From assembly GCA_002440825.1 (NCBI GenBank), contig DJVH01000095.1, forward strand, positions 127,081 to 138,519: a DNA stretch of 11,439 nt. Reading direction: 5' to 3'. The notes under the pieces are model-generated. The model saw only the letters and a list, made by a program, of their open reading frames with translations. It did not search any database and was not told the origin of the DNA. The DNA comes from Bacteriovoracaceae bacterium UBA6261 (GTDB lineage: Bacteria; Bdellovibrionota; Bacteriovoracia; Bacteriovoracales; Bacteriovoracaceae). Each line of letters starts with the position of its first letter. Position 1 is the stretch's first letter. The position numbers and the translations under genes are program-made. Positions 1 to 6,130 of this stretch are shown here, in pieces.

Positions 1-110
1 AGGCGAGCCAGGAACCCCGCGGTCCCTGGTGGTAAGAAGTTCAGTCTGGTGTGCTCTTAACACTTTGAGGGTGGTAGTGATGGGACTGCCGAGATACAAC
101 GAACGTTCCG
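1..110. other. Unassigned G-rich segment with stable hairpins
   Basis: I recognise no protein or RNA family here. The first 60 bases are about 58% GC, clearly above the surrounding genes, and the plus strand is rich in G. Several stems are visible: a 9-bp stem pairing 8-16 with 21-29 (perfect on the minus-strand RNA with one G-U pair, one mismatch on the plus-strand RNA), GTGT/ACAC around 50-64, and GGTAGT/ACTGCC around 73-90 (complete with a U-G pair only on the plus-strand RNA). A plus-strand frame stays open from the left edge to about base 140, but it has no visible start and unconvincing composition. The segment could be the 3' part of a structured RNA, a leader of the TadG-like gene, or a 3' region of the small minus-strand ORF. 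I could not match it to 5S rRNA, tmRNA, RNase P RNA, SRP RNA or a tRNA. Confidence 0.3.
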
Positions 111-245
111 CTAATCTAGACTCGACTCTCTAGAACTACTTTGATCAATTTCAAGTAACGTACCAAAACCGTAGGACCACCCTTCTTGATTGTAGGACCA
201 GATTTCAATGAATTGTTTGACCACAATTTTTTCCTTCGGTAGCAT
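111..245 (-). CDS. Possible small protein of 44 residues
   Basis: An open frame begins at an ATG (complement of 243-245) preceded six bases upstream by AGAGGTG, a good Shine-Dalgarno match, and ends in TAG at 111. The predicted product starts MLPKEKIVVKQFIEIW and is rich in aromatic and acidic residues, with a Ser-rich tail (SSSRESS). It has no transmembrane segment, no signal peptide and no family that I recognise. It is read divergently from the TadG-like gene with only about 37 bp between the two starts, and the candidate promoter of that gene overlaps its first codon. I found no convincing promoter of its own inside the start of the neighbouring gene. Natural-looking composition and a good ribosome site favour a real gene; the short length and shared DNA count against it. 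Confidence 0.35.
   Translation of the reverse strand: MLPKEKIVVKQFIEIWSYNQEGWSYGFGTLLEIDQSSSRESSLD
217..245 (+). promoter_or_regulatory. Candidate sigma70-type promoter of the TadG-like gene
   Basis: TTGACC (217-222) is followed, after exactly 17 bases, by TAGCAT (240-245), matching the -35 and -10 consensus at 5 and 4 of 6 positions. Transcription would begin near 252, leaving a leader of about 30 bases before the GTG start at 283. That fits the shorter start better than the ATG at 208, which would lie upstream of this promoter. The promoter overlaps the start of the possible small minus-strand gene. Confidence 0.4.
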
Positions 246-282
246 TGAGACACCTCTATGTTTTTTTAGGAAAATTTTTCTA

Positions 283-3048
283 GTGATTAAAGGAAACCGC
301 GGCCAATTATCGATCTTCATGGGAATCACTTTGATACTAGTGATGAGCATGCTTGCTTTCATCATCAACATCGGAATGTTTGTGAAAGCGAAGATCAATC
401 TGCAGAATTCTGTCGATGCAGCTGCTTTTTCCGGCGCTGCTGTTCAGGCGAGACAGCTCACCAATATTGCCTATGCCAATTGGGAACTTCGAAACACGTA
501 TAAAGAATGGATGTTTAAATACTATGTTCTAGGTCAGCTCGGTCAGATGCCTTACAACCTGAAAGAAACTTGTATCGCTGGAAAAAGTGCTGTCGATTAC
601 CGCTTGCCGACTCCGCCGATTTCAGGATTTACTCCGTTTGATAAATACAATGTTCCGTCGATTTGTATTCACAACAATTCAAAGACAAATATCTGTCCGA
701 TGTTTGCTCTACCCGGTATCCCCCGTTTCCCTGCCGTTGCTGTTGCAGGGATCGCAGAAATTCACGAAGCTTTCGTTACAAAACTCGTTGAAGAAAAAGG
801 GAAGGACTGTTCGAGAAGAAGTAAGGCTAATTTTCTTACGGCGCTGACCTGGGCTTACGGATCTGGTATCGGAGATATGCCTGAAGCTCCACTGGTCGTC
901 ACCAATCGCCCAGGCGCGTGGCCTGAAGCTCTCGAGCTCGCAATGAGAATCCGCAATCTGGAAATGATTGTGAATCGTCCCGCTGAAGCTGATATCACCA
1001 GAGCAAATATAGGTAACCTTCAAGCTGGTGCCGGAAGAGAAATTGGTCTGAACGAAAGACCACTGAAAGCTTTCTGGTCTGCTTATCGAAATCTCGGCGG
1101 TGGCGTTTATAAAGATTGTATTTCCGGAGAGAAAGTCAGTGGCGTTGACTGCAGTAAGGTGACAGATGAACTGGCCGCTACGTTCAGTCTGACAGAACTT
1201 CCTCCCCAAAAATTTAATGCAAAAGACAGAGGGAACGAAACTGTTTCTTCTTTCTTGATTCCCGCTGATGCAAACTATCCGGCCGGTTCAGGAAAAGTCA
1301 CTGAAAAACAATACCTCGATCTGCAATTGATGCCGGTCAATCTCGCAACGATGTTTTCTACTTTTGTTGATACGGCCAACAATAACGTTTCTCTGGGAGG
1401 AGTTGCTTCAGAAGCGACTTGTGGTGTTTCCAAAACGGCTTTACCAGTTCCTGGCTATATTTTAGGTTTCAACAAAAATCCCAAAGTGCTGACTTATTAT
1501 GCGGTCAAAGGCGAAGGCAAATTTATCGGGCTCTTCTTTCCGATACTCAACAGCGATGGAATAAAACTCACAGCGTATGCAGCGGCTAAACCATTCGGCG
1601 GACGTATCGGTCCAAAACTTTTTGCTTACAAAGATGATATTGAAGTCAGAGCGAGACAAGACGTTAACACCCGCAGCAGTTCGTACGTGAGCGGGCTGGA
1701 TATTCCTGGAATTGATAATACATTTAAACCGGGGATGCCTATTCCTCCGGGAAGAAATTTCTGGACGAACAATCAAAACATCACAGTTGGTGGAGTTCCA
1801 GGCACAGGAACACAAGTTTACTTTGGCATTCCCAATATGATTTACGACTTTGATGATGAAAGTGATCTCTTTGCTCAAAGAAACAGTTCGGGTGCAACAG
1901 TTCAAGTCATCAAATCCAGCGCAAGCATGATTAACTTTGGAGGCGATCCGCTGAATTCTTGTCCAAGCAGCGCCTTAAGTGGTCCCAATCTTGGTCTTTA
2001 CCACTCTCCTCAGTTAAAAGCATTGAAGCGAAGCTTAGGTAGCCCGGCCCCAGGGACGACAATGAGTGGTGATGAAGTTCTTCGTTCCATCATTCGAGCT
2101 CGCAGGGCCACAAAATACGATGCCATCAATTATCTTGTTCCAGACTTCAGAGCAATGCCTGAAAACAATAACGCCATTCCAATTGTTCAGAAGCTGCAGG
2201 ACGTTTTGAATGTGGGAACAACCTACGCTCTCTTTGCTCCGTTAGTTGGCCCCAATCTGCTCTATAAAACAAATAACGCCGTTGCATCGGTTGTCGCCTC
2301 CTACATGGACATGAACAGTGACGCTATTAACACCTTCCTTAAGGCTTTGCTTGAAGTAGGGAACAATATTGCTGCAACTCCTGCTCAAAGCTCGCAAAGT
2401 TTTATCGAAGCCGCAAAAACCATTCATATTAATGCAGGACTTCCCGCAGGAACGAATGAAGACCCGGGATTTCTCCCTGCCGTTCCTGAAACGGATCCAA
2501 GCTGTCACCTGGACATGGCCTCGAAGTTCAATCATTTCTTCAAAGCTTCTTACACAGGATGCGGTATCGTTCCTTTGCAAAAAATGATGGTCGATTATAT
2601 TGATGCTCACTCCCGAAATGAAGGCGGAGCCGATCGCAGCTTATATTACATAAGTTATTACTATAATGAGCCGACCAGACCTGGTCTTGGTCTCGATCCA
2701 GAAAAGCTCATGACGGCTTATTTTCCCTCGCCGCGACAAGGTGTTTCTGCTGACAGTAAGGCCATTTCCGAACACCCTCTCAAGCTAAACCTTGGGTCGG
2801 GCGACTCTTATTCAACAAAGCGAAATTTTTATTCCACAAAATTCTTCCAGATGGCCAAGGTTATCGACAGTCCGCCTATGCAAAACAACTCGACAGGTGG
2901 GCGTCGCGATTATCTTCAAGAACCTGCGCTACGCGAGAGCCAGACGAAAGCTCCGGATGACCTGGTTGGAGAAAACCCGGAAATCATCAATCACCTTAAA
3001 TACGACGTTTCTACAGGGATCAATAATCAGTATTACCTCGATTTTTAA
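283..3048 (+). CDS. TadE/TadG-like pilus-assembly protein, 921 residues
   Basis: The N-terminus has the TadG-type layout: a short basic stretch with an RGQ motif (residues 6-8), one hydrophobic anchor (about 9-34), then KINLQNSVDAAAFSGAA (37-53), the alpha-helical signature following the anchor in Flp/Tad TadE/TadG proteins. The rest, nearly 870 residues, should lie outside the inner membrane. It contains ten cysteines and none lie in the anchor, which suggests disulfides. I see no von Willebrand A MIDAS motif (DxSxS), which some TadG proteins carry. Known TadG proteins take part in assembling Flp pili at the envelope; the role here is inferred. No other tad gene is in the window, so it may act alone or with a distant locus. 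I chose GTG at 283 because AGGA lies 11 bases upstream and a promoter fits just before it. In-frame ATGs at 208 (25 residues longer) and 319 are alternatives. Confidence 0.75.
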   Translation: MIKGNRGQLSIFMGITLILVMSMLAFIINIGMFVKAKINLQNSVDAAAFSGAAVQARQLTNIAYANWELRNTYKEWMFKYYVLGQLGQMPYNLKETCIAGKSAVDYRLPTPPISGFTPFDKYNVPSICIHNNSKTNICPMFALPGIPRFPAVAVAGIAEIHEAFVTKLVEEKGKDCSRRSKANFLTALTWAYGSGIGDMPEAPLVVTNRPGAWPEALELAMRIRNLEMIVNRPAEADITRANIGNLQAGAGREIGLNERPLKAFWSAYRNLGGGVYKDCISGEKVSGVDCSKVTDELAATFSLTELPPQKFNAKDRGNETVSSFLIPADANYPAGSGKVTEKQYLDLQLMPVNLATMFSTFVDTANNNVSLGGVASEATCGVSKTALPVPGYILGFNKNPKVLTYYAVKGEGKFIGLFFPILNSDGIKLTAYAAAKPFGGRIGPKLFAYKDDIEVRARQDVNTRSSSYVSGLDIPGIDNTFKPGMPIPPGRNFWTNNQNITVGGVPGTGTQVYFGIPNMIYDFDDESDLFAQRNSSGATVQVIKSSASMINFGGDPLNSCPSSALSGPNLGLYHSPQLKALKRSLGSPAPGTTMSGDEVLRSIIRARRATKYDAINYLVPDFRAMPENNNAIPIVQKLQDVLNVGTTYALFAPLVGPNLLYKTNNAVASVVASYMDMNSDAINTFLKALLEVGNNIAATPAQSSQSFIEAAKTIHINAGLPAGTNEDPGFLPAVPETDPSCHLDMASKFNHFFKASYTGCGIVPLQKMMVDYIDAHSRNEGGADRSLYYISYYYNEPTRPGLGLDPEKLMTAYFPSPRQGVSADSKAISEHPLKLNLGSGDSYSTKRNFYSTKFFQMAKVIDSPPMQNNSTGGRRDYLQEPALRESQTKAPDDLVGENPEIINHLKYDVSTGINNQYYLDF

Positions 3049-3050
3049 CC

Positions 3051-3080
3051 TTGAAAAAAGTCGACTTTTCCCTATATACT
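3051..3080 (+). promoter_or_regulatory. Strong promoter of the histone-like gene with palindromic spacer
   Basis: TTGAAA (3051-3056) and TATACT (3075-3080) are 18 bases apart; TATATA at 3073-3078 gives a 16-base alternative. It starts three bases after the TadG-like stop codon. The spacer holds a perfect 14-bp palindrome, AAAAGTCGACTTTT (3056-3069), which overlaps the last base of the -35 box and could be an operator. The leader to the GTG at 3126 is about 38 bases and carries GAGGG (3114-3118), seven bases before the start. Confidence 0.6.
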
Positions 3081-3125
3081 CTTCCCCAGCAGATTTCAAA
3101 GTTCTAGTCTAAAGAGGGTATTAAA

Positions 3126-3854
3126 GTGGCGAAGAAAACAGCAAAAAAAGCTCCTGTAAAAAAAGCAGTTCCTGCCCAAAAAAATGTGAAGAAAGCGGCT
3201 CCTGCTAAGAAAGCGGCTCCTGCTAAGAAAGCGGCTCCTGCTAAAAAAGCAGCTCCTGCTAAAAAAGCAGCCCCTGCTAAAAAAGCGGCTCCTGCAAAAG
3301 CAGCTAAAGCTCCTGCAAAAAAAGCAGCTCCAGCAAAAGCAGCTAAAGCTCCTGCAAAAAAAGCAGCTCCAGCAAAAGCAGCTAAAGCTCCTGCAAAAAA
3401 AGAAACTCCAAAAAAATCGGGTCCTCTTTCAAGAGAAGAGGCCATCAAAAAATATAAAAGCGAACACGTTGCAGCTCCTGTAAAAGCAAAAACAAAAGTT
3501 CCGACTCTTGTCGATGAAGACGAAGATGAAGATTTCGATCTTGAAGTAGATCTTCTTGAAGAGGATGACGATGCTGAAACAGTTGACGAAGCTATGGGTG
3601 ACGAAGACTTCGAAGACGAAGAAGGAGACGAAGGCAGAGATCCCAGATTCGGCGCTGAAGAATTTGATCCTGAAGATGATGATGAACTTAAAACAGAAGG
3701 TTCTTATTCTTATGGATGGGGTTATAACGATGCTTTCGACAAGCCTGAAGATGTCGATCTAGAAACCAATCCGGACGATGAAGACGAGCAATATGCTATG
3801 GGTAACCGTAAGAGCGGCGAAGACGAAGGTTACGACGACGACGACGATTACTAA
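3126..3854 (+). CDS. Histone H1-like Ala/Lys/Pro protein with acidic C-terminal half
   Basis: The 242-residue product starts at GTG behind GAGGG. Residues 1 to about 94 are almost only Ala, Lys and Pro: tandem AAPAKK units from residue 24, then three 13-residue APAKAAKAPAKKA-type units. This composition is that of eukaryotic H1 tails and of bacterial H1-like proteins, which bind and condense DNA without sequence specificity. A short mixed linker (about 95-127, including SREEAIKKYKSEH) leads to an extremely acidic region (about 128-242) with Asp/Glu runs, a Gly/Tyr patch (SYSYGWGYND) and a final DDDDDY. It has no signal peptide, so it should be cytoplasmic. The acidic half could mask the basic tail or bind basic partners; that is inference. 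It has its own promoter and an intrinsic terminator, so it is probably monocistronic. DNA or nucleoid binding is likely but not shown by any folded domain. Confidence 0.75.
   Translation: MAKKTAKKAPVKKAVPAQKNVKKAAPAKKAAPAKKAAPAKKAAPAKKAAPAKKAAPAKAAKAPAKKAAPAKAAKAPAKKAAPAKAAKAPAKKETPKKSGPLSREEAIKKYKSEHVAAPVKAKTKVPTLVDEDEDEDFDLEVDLLEEDDDAETVDEAMGDEDFEDEEGDEGRDPRFGAEEFDPEDDDELKTEGSYSYGWGYNDAFDKPEDVDLETNPDDEDEQYAMGNRKSGEDEGYDDDDDY
3195..3293 (+). repeat. 18-bp in-frame tandem repeat (AAPAKK units)
   Basis: Five full 18-bp copies begin at 3195, 3213, 3231, 3249 and 3267, and a sixth from 3285 merges into the next array. Each encodes Ala-Ala-Pro-Ala-Lys-Lys. The first two are identical and the others differ only at synonymous third positions (AAG/AAA, GCG/GCA, GCT/GCC), so recent duplication is likely and copy number may vary between strains. 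Confidence 0.9.
3294..3410 (+). repeat. 39-bp in-frame tandem repeat, three copies
   Basis: Copies span 3294-3332, 3333-3371 and 3372-3410. The first two are identical over 39 bases; the third differs only near its end, where GCAGCTCCA becomes GAAACTCCA. The unit is a multiple of three and encodes a 13-residue Ala/Lys/Pro block, so expansion or loss keeps the reading frame into the acidic half. Confidence 0.9.
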
Positions 3855-3873
3855 ATCACAAAAATAAAATCCG

Positions 3874-3902
3874 AAGGGCTTCAGCAATGAAGCCCTTTTT
3901 TT
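3874..3902 (+). terminator. Intrinsic terminator after the histone-like gene
   Basis: A perfect 9-bp stem pairs AAGGGCTTC (3874-3882) with GAAGCCCTT (3889-3897) around the loop AGCAAT, and a run of seven T residues spans 3896-3902. It lies 20 bases after the stop of the histone-like gene and only 13 bases before the glutaredoxin start. Confidence 0.9.
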
Positions 3903-3915
3903 ATTAGAGAAACTT

Positions 3916-4173
3916 ATGAAACATCATCTTGATTTATATTATTTCGATTCATGTCCTTACTGCCAGCGCGTTTTAAGAGTCATTGATGAGTTAAAAATCA
4001 AAGTGAATTACAAAGACATTTACGACGATACAAATAATATGCAGAAGCTGATTGCCATCACTGGCAGAAAAACTGTTCCTTGTCTTTTCATCGATGGAGA
4101 TCCGATGCACGAATCAGCCGACATCATGGACTGGTTGAGAGCAAACGAAAGCAAGCTGGAAAAGACAGTTTAA
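3916..4173 (+). CDS. Glutaredoxin (dithiol, CPYC active site)
   Basis: At 85 residues this is a classic small glutaredoxin, a cytoplasmic glutathione-dependent disulfide reductase. The active site CPYC is at residues 13-16, the cis-proline motif TVP at 53-55, and the glutathione-contacting ESADI, matching the family's G[G/x]xDD region, at 66-70. The fold order (beta strand, CPYC helix, strand with DIY, TVP strand, C-terminal helix) agrees with GrxC/Grx3-type proteins. AGAGA (3906-3910) precedes the ATG by five bases. The HD phosphohydrolase gene follows after 18 bp, so the two are probably co-transcribed. A strong terminator ends 13 bases upstream, so its promoter must lie upstream with read-through, or within the terminator itself. 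Glutaredoxins can reduce ribonucleotide reductase among other targets; the partner here is unknown. Confidence 0.9.
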   Translation: MKHHLDLYYFDSCPYCQRVLRVIDELKIKVNYKDIYDDTNNMQKLIAITGRKTVPCLFIDGDPMHESADIMDWLRANESKLEKTV

Positions 4174-4191
4174 TTTTTAAAGAGAGTATTC

Positions 4192-5496
4192 ATGGAAATT
4201 CGCGATCCCGTTCACGGCTCTATCCATATCCTGGATGAAGAAATACCTATTATTCGAGATGATTTTTTTCAACGCTTAAGAAACATCAAACAACTTGGAT
4301 TTTCAGAATACGTCTTCCCTGGGGCAACTCATACGCGATTCATTCATTCCATTGGAGTTATGAATATCGCTTCTCAAGCTTTTGATCGTTTGTTCAAAGC
4401 TCGCCTGGGAGACAAGAATTTCAGACGTCTTAAAGAAACATTCAAGCTTGCGTGTCTTCTTCACGATGTCGGTCACGCTCCACTCTCCCACTCTACTGAA
4501 ACCGTAATGCCTAAGCTTTCCGAGTTGAATATACCGAAAGATTTTCTTTCTAAAAAAGATTTATCTCGCGATCGTCAGGCGACTCACGAAGACTACACAA
4601 TCAAGGCGATTGTCGATTCGAAATTTGCTGAATCGTTTAATCTTGTTGAAAAATCTTTTGGTGTTCAGAAAAAATATATCGCTGACTTAATCACCGGCCA
4701 TACGTCTGATCCGTCTTATTTTACGATTGAAGGTGTAAATTATTTTCCAATCCTTCACCAACTGGTTTCTTCAGAACTCGACTGCGACCGCATGGATTAC
4801 CTGCTTCGCGACTCTTATTTCTGCGGAGTCAGTTATGGGTCATACGATCTCGACTGGCTGTTGGACAACCTGGAAGTTTGTGTTGAAAACAATACAGCTT
4901 ATCTCGGCATCAATGAGCGCGCCGTTGTGACTTTCGATGATTTCCTTCTCTCTCGTTATCATATGTTCATCATGGTTTATTTCCATTACCGCGCGGTCTG
5001 TCTTGAGCAATTGCTTTATAAGTATTTCAAAACATCGCCGAATGAATACGTGATTCCAGCGAGCATTGAAGAGTATATTGAACACGACGATCAACACTTG
5101 ATGAAAATTCTTCGCCGTTCAAAAAACAAATACGCTGAAGCGATTATCAAAAATCAGGTTCCTCAGAAAATTTTCGAGTCTTTTAACGAAGATCAGGAAA
5201 AAGTTCTGCAGACTATTCAGGATTATCTTGAAGCGGAAAAAATCGAATTCATCCGCTCAAGTTCAAGCGGCCGTCTCTCAAAATATTATGTGGATGAATC
5301 GGCAACGCACGGAAAGTTTCCGATGAAAGTTGTCCGCAAGCTTTTCAATAATCCTGAAAAAGTCATGTTCAACATAAATGAAGCGACGGATTTGTTTACG
5401 AAGTTTTCTAAATCTCATGCGGTTAACAGACTTCACTGTGAGTACGATCTGTTAAGTGAGATTCAAAAGAAAAAAATCAGTGAATTGATCCGCTAA
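4192..5496 (+). CDS. HD-domain phosphohydrolase, YwfO/SAMHD1-like (probable dNTP triphosphohydrolase)
   Basis: The 434-residue protein matches the COG1078 HD family in length and motifs. The N-terminus, with IRDPVHGSI (residues 3-11) and RLRNIKQLG (28-36), is typical. Metal and catalytic residues of the HD site are visible: H52 in RFIHSIGV, H91-D92 in LLHDVGHAPLSH, a THED motif at 131-134 equivalent to the SAMHD1 catalytic histidine, and D199 in LDCDRMDYLLRD. Characterised relatives (SAMHD1, B. subtilis YwfO, enterococcal EF1143) hydrolyse dNTPs to deoxynucleoside and triphosphate, often under allosteric nucleotide control; substrate here is inferred. It lies 18 bp downstream of glutaredoxin with AGAGAG five bases before the ATG. 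It is cytoplasmic with no membrane segments. No terminator is evident in the 115 bp that follow. Confidence 0.85.
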   Translation: MEIRDPVHGSIHILDEEIPIIRDDFFQRLRNIKQLGFSEYVFPGATHTRFIHSIGVMNIASQAFDRLFKARLGDKNFRRLKETFKLACLLHDVGHAPLSHSTETVMPKLSELNIPKDFLSKKDLSRDRQATHEDYTIKAIVDSKFAESFNLVEKSFGVQKKYIADLITGHTSDPSYFTIEGVNYFPILHQLVSSELDCDRMDYLLRDSYFCGVSYGSYDLDWLLDNLEVCVENNTAYLGINERAVVTFDDFLLSRYHMFIMVYFHYRAVCLEQLLYKYFKTSPNEYVIPASIEEYIEHDDQHLMKILRRSKNKYAEAIIKNQVPQKIFESFNEDQEKVLQTIQDYLEAEKIEFIRSSSSGRLSKYYVDESATHGKFPMKVVRKLFNNPEKVMFNINEATDLFTKFSKSHAVNRLHCEYDLLSEIQKKKISELIR

Positions 5497-5611
5497 ACGC
5501 GACCGAGCTTTTCACTCCGGTATCGACCTATTTTGCCCGGACTCCTCCTGAATCAACTCTCGTTTTACAATAAGTAAGACTGAAACTGCGATTCTAGGAA
5601 GGAGTCAGGGA

Positions 5612-6130
5612 ATGGATTTAAAAATTTTTCAAATGCTGGAGTTTATCAATTCCCGCCTAAGCAACATCGAAAAAAATATTGCCCGCATGGATGAGAAACT
5701 GGATTTCTCGATCATGCTTCAAAGAAATCACCTTGTTCGCGTGAAAAACGGCGAAGAGATCGACGACAATATGATTTTGATGGGGCGTCCTTATAACGAT
5801 CTCTCTCCTCAAAAAGCTTTCTCTGTTTACAGCAATCCCAATATTGATTTTATCGTTCTCGATGTGACATCGAAATCGTGGACGGGAACACGTCTCGAAG
5901 GCGCTGTTCATATTCCTCTTGAAGAATTAAATGTTCGTTTTGTGGAAGTTCCATCCAAGACGGTGCCTGTGATGGTCATTTCTGAAAATGGACTCCGTTC
6001 TATTCAAGCGTGCGAGACGCTCGTCAAAAAAGGTTTCTTTAATATCAATAATGTTTCCGGTGGCTATGAATTCTGGCCCGGCAAAGCAGTTGAACCAAAA
6101 AAAGAAGAAGAGCCGACTCCAGAAGTCTAA
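5612..6130 (+). CDS. Rhodanese-fold protein with N-terminal coiled coil, lacking the catalytic cysteine
   Basis: The 172-residue product has a helical, probably coiled-coil start (about 1-40, with FINSRLSNIEKNIARMDEKL), then a single rhodanese-like domain (about 62-157): LDVTS at 83-87, GAVHIPLEEL at 97-106, and an NGLRS plus GFFNINNVSGGYEFW ending. In active rhodaneses a cysteine opens the active loop (CxxGxRS). Here the loop reads ISENGLRS with Ser124 at that place, so sulfur transfer is unlikely and a binding or regulatory role is more plausible. The only cysteine of the domain (C134) is in the following helix. The C-terminus is acidic and Pro-rich. GGAAGGAG (5597-5604) is a strong ribosome site seven bases before the ATG. 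A possible -10 box TACAAT is at 5566-5571, without a good -35. The stop overlaps the convergent barrel gene by four bases. Confidence 0.75.
   Translation: MDLKIFQMLEFINSRLSNIEKNIARMDEKLDFSIMLQRNHLVRVKNGEEIDDNMILMGRPYNDLSPQKAFSVYSNPNIDFIVLDVTSKSWTGTRLEGAVHIPLEELNVRFVEVPSKTVPVMVISENGLRSIQACETLVKKGFFNINNVSGGYEFWPGKAVEPKKEEEPTPEV

Noticed and set aside
1..110. 5S rRNA, 16S rRNA fragment (GGGACTGCC-like stretch) or cobalamin riboswitch end (GAGCCAGGA)
   Set aside because: Only short stretches resemble these. The flanking conserved sequence and helices that should continue on both sides are absent.
115..134. TCTAGA inverted repeat as an operator or recombination site
   Set aside because: Two copies of a 6-bp palindrome eight bases apart near the end of a possible gene; too short and without supporting context.
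1..140. Plus-strand open frame running in from the left edge and ending near base 140
   Set aside because: It is short, with no visible start and no family resemblance, and it overlaps the hairpin-rich region. It cannot be supported without the sequence to the left.
709..1209. Minus-strand frame of 166 codons inside the TadG-like gene
   Set aside because: It is fully inside a long, well-supported gene, has no ribosome site and no recognisable features; other internal frames there (such as 1462-1905 and 2242-2610) were rejected for the same reasons.
2792..3112. Plus-strand frame overlapping the end of the TadG-like gene and the following promoter
   Set aside because: Arg-rich out-of-frame translation that runs through a clear promoter; no sign of selection as a protein.
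3104..3448. Minus-strand open frame with Ala/Phe/Gly-rich repeats opposite the histone-like gene
   Set aside because: It is the mirror of the lysine-rich repeats: AAA and GCx codons read backwards give Phe and Ala/Gly. It has no ribosome site and only repeat-driven openness.
5497..5611. Intrinsic terminator or small RNA between the HD and rhodanese-like genes
   Set aside because: Only a weak TCCGG/CCGGA pairing without a T-run was found. The gap probably holds just a promoter and the ribosome site.
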